Of a stretch of DNA of 6,476 nucleotides, positions 5,300 through 6,476 are shown one piece after another (within the stretch, counting starts at the first letter, position 1; each line of letters starts with the position of its first letter). Below the pieces are notes generated by a model, which saw only the letters and a program-made list of their open reading frames with translations, was not told where the DNA came from and made no database searches. A program made the position numbers and the translations under genes. This stretch comes from Bacteroidetes bacterium GWA2_30_7 (lineage in GTDB: Bacteria; Bacteroidota; Bacteroidia; Bacteroidales; GWF2-33-38): assembly GCA_001768155.1 (NCBI GenBank), contig MENC01000117.1, forward strand, positions 1-6,476, written 5' to 3'.

Positions 5300-6019
5300 C
5301 TATAATCCTGAAGCTAAAATATCAGCAATATGAATAATTTTCATAGGAATGTTATTTTGAACAATGTATGATTGAATATTCATCAGGCATGATGAATCAA
5401 CGGAAGTAATATATTCTGCTCCAGTATTTAAAGCATTTTGAACTTTTTGTTCGACCATTGCCGATGAAATTGAAGGGAATTTTACAGAAAAAGTACCTCC
5501 AAATCCACAACACACTTCATTGTCGACAATTTCGATTATTTCAAGCCCTTTAACATTTCGAAGCAATATTCGAGGCTCATCTTTCAGCTTATAGTCTCTT
5601 AACGATGCACAAGAATCGTGAATTGTAACTTTGTGTGGAAAAACAGAGCCTAATTGGTTTACTTTTAATACGTTTACCAAAAAATCTGTTAACTCGAACA
5701 TGTTGTTTTTCAGACGTGTATAGTGATTATATAAAATAGTACCTTCAAATAAATCGTGATAGTTATTTTTTACAAATGCAGAGCAAGAACAACCAGCACA
5801 AACTACAGGATTATTTCCCGAAAAATCGTCTAAAAATTTTTTTGCAACTTCACGTGCTTCGTCCCAAAAACCACTGTTAAATGCTACCTGTCCACAGCAG
5901 GTTTGGTTTTTATTATACTTAACTTCAACACCTGCTTTTTTAAGTATTTTAGCCATAGAATGACCCGTTTCAGGATACATTTGGTCAACAAAACAAGGAA
6001 TAAATAGTTCGGCAATCAT
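5300..6019 (-). CDS. LutA/YkgE-like cysteine-rich (CCG-domain) Fe-S protein
   Basis: A 239-residue cytoplasmic protein with two CCG (DUF224/HdrB-type) domains, close in length and motif order to LutA (YkgE), one of three proteins that oxidise L-lactate to pyruvate. First domain: C9 in IPCFVDQMYP, C41-C42 in QTCCGQ, and C74, C77 and C79 in VVCAGCSC. Second domain: C137 in HDSC, C170-C171 in CCGFGG, and C211 in DSSCLM. The spacings (31 residues C9 to C41, 32 residues C137 to C170) fit the CX31-38CC pattern of the HdrB-like cluster motif. The protein ends with HIADIL, usual for LutA. It starts at ATG 6017-6019, 11 nt after the PIN-gene stop, without a clear Shine-Dalgarno; an ATG-TAA pair precedes it. 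No lutB or lutC follows: the downstream side is non-coding and then ribBA. Its partner must lie elsewhere, or it serves another oxidoreductase. I give no gene symbol for that reason. CAGCSC, where LutA proteins usually have PSGSC, is a minor oddity. Confidence 0.87.
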   Translation of the reverse strand: MIAELFIPCFVDQMYPETGHSMAKILKKAGVEVKYNKNQTCCGQVAFNSGFWDEAREVAKKFLDDFSGNNPVVCAGCSCSAFVKNNYHDLFEGTILYNHYTRLKNNMFELTDFLVNVLKVNQLGSVFPHKVTIHDSCASLRDYKLKDEPRILLRNVKGLEIIEIVDNEVCCGFGGTFSVKFPSISSAMVEQKVQNALNTGAEYITSVDSSCLMNIQSYIVQNNIPMKIIHIADILASGL

Positions 6020-6030
6020 TTACATATAAT

Positions 6031-6471
6031 TTAAAAATTATTTTCAGAAATTTGTGCAATAATTTTCTCAAACTCAGTAATTGTAATAATTTTTGTTCCT
6101 TTAAATTCTTTTAAAACTAGTAAGTCTGAGTCGCCTGTAACTAAATAATTAGCTTTTCCAAATTCTGATAATCCAAGCAAGTAATTATCTTTTAAATCTC
6201 TACAAATAATAGGTTCTGATTTTACATTTATTTCAGTTCCAATTGTTTCAATTAAATCAATTAAATCGTCAACATCAGAAGGATTAAAATATTTTACAAG
6301 TTTAGGTCTTTTTGTAACAATACGAATTTCTTGTAATAAGATATCATTGTACTGTAATTCAACAACTAAATTAACAATATGTTGTTTTAATTTTTTTAAT
6401 CTTTTTCCAATTAGGAAACTGATAAACAGGTTAACATCAATGACTATTTTTATTCTTTTGTCTTTCGGCAT
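6031..6471 (-). CDS. PIN-domain nuclease, putative toxin of a toxin-antitoxin system
   Basis: A 146-residue protein with the layout of the PIN family of putative toxins (PIN_3/TIGR00305-like), metal-dependent RNases usually held inactive by an antitoxin encoded just upstream. Acidic active-site candidates are all present: D12 in IVIDVNLF, E48 in LLQEI followed by the usual KRPKL, D92 and D95 in CRDLKDNYLLGLS, and D114 with D116 in LVTGDSDLL. The C-terminal IITITEFEKII is also typical. Length is normal and the frame is intact. The ATG at 6469-6471 is only 5 bp from the window edge, so a slightly earlier start cannot be excluded, and any antitoxin gene would lie outside, beyond 6476. It is followed after 11 nt by the LutA-like gene, so the two are probably co-transcribed. 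RNase activity and toxicity are inferred from the family; the target RNA is unknown. Confidence 0.85.
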   Translation of the reverse strand: MPKDKRIKIVIDVNLFISFLIGKRLKKLKQHIVNLVVELQYNDILLQEIRIVTKRPKLVKYFNPSDVDDLIDLIETIGTEINVKSEPIICRDLKDNYLLGLSEFGKANYLVTGDSDLLVLKEFKGTKIITITEFEKIIAQISENNF

Positions 6472-6476
6472 ATAAT

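Overview
The window looks like a chromosomal piece of an AT-rich member of the Bacteroidota (Bacteroidetes), probably a Bacteroidales-like lineage. This rests on three things: a long-form LptF/LptG permease in the same operon as a fused ribBA gene, glycosyltransferases of the type common in that phylum, and weak or absent Shine-Dalgarno signals before most genes. No genus can be named from the sequence alone.

Layout. Positions 1-5064 hold a tightly packed plus-strand operon: the 3' part of an LptF/LptG-family lipopolysaccharide-export permease (start outside the window), a GT-B fold family 4 glycosyltransferase (1388-2590), a membrane-bound GT-A fold family 2 glycosyltransferase (about 2682-3854), and a complete bifunctional ribBA riboflavin-biosynthesis gene (3823-5064). 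Two junctions overlap (1 nt and 32 nt). The third carries a 14-bp tandem repeat and a possible five-codon minicistron just before the second glycosyltransferase. Positions 5065-5299 are a convergent intergenic region with no convincing gene. It does hold a small GC-rich hairpin, an 18-bp perfect palindrome, a near-perfect 12/13-bp direct repeat at its two edges and an open minus-strand frame resembling a gene remnant. Positions 5300-6471 carry a minus-strand pair: a PIN-family nuclease, probably the toxin of a toxin-antitoxin module, followed 11 nt later by a LutA/YkgE-type cysteine-rich (CCG-domain) protein.

How the genes may work together. The permease moves lipopolysaccharide from the inner membrane toward the outer membrane, and the two glycosyltransferases plausibly build or decorate a cell-surface glycan, so their placement in the permease operon makes sense. 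ribBA makes the two precursors of riboflavin and is a housekeeping passenger. The permease-ribBA pairing is, as I recall, common in this phylum, so the two more AT-rich glycosyltransferase genes look like an insertion into an older operon. The LutA-like protein has no lutB or lutC beside it here, so its role in lactate oxidation is uncertain.

I see no CRISPR array, tRNA, rRNA, intact insertion sequence or recognisable defence system. Most of the window is ordinary. The parts worth a second look are the 2591-2685 junction and the 5065-5299 intergenic region.
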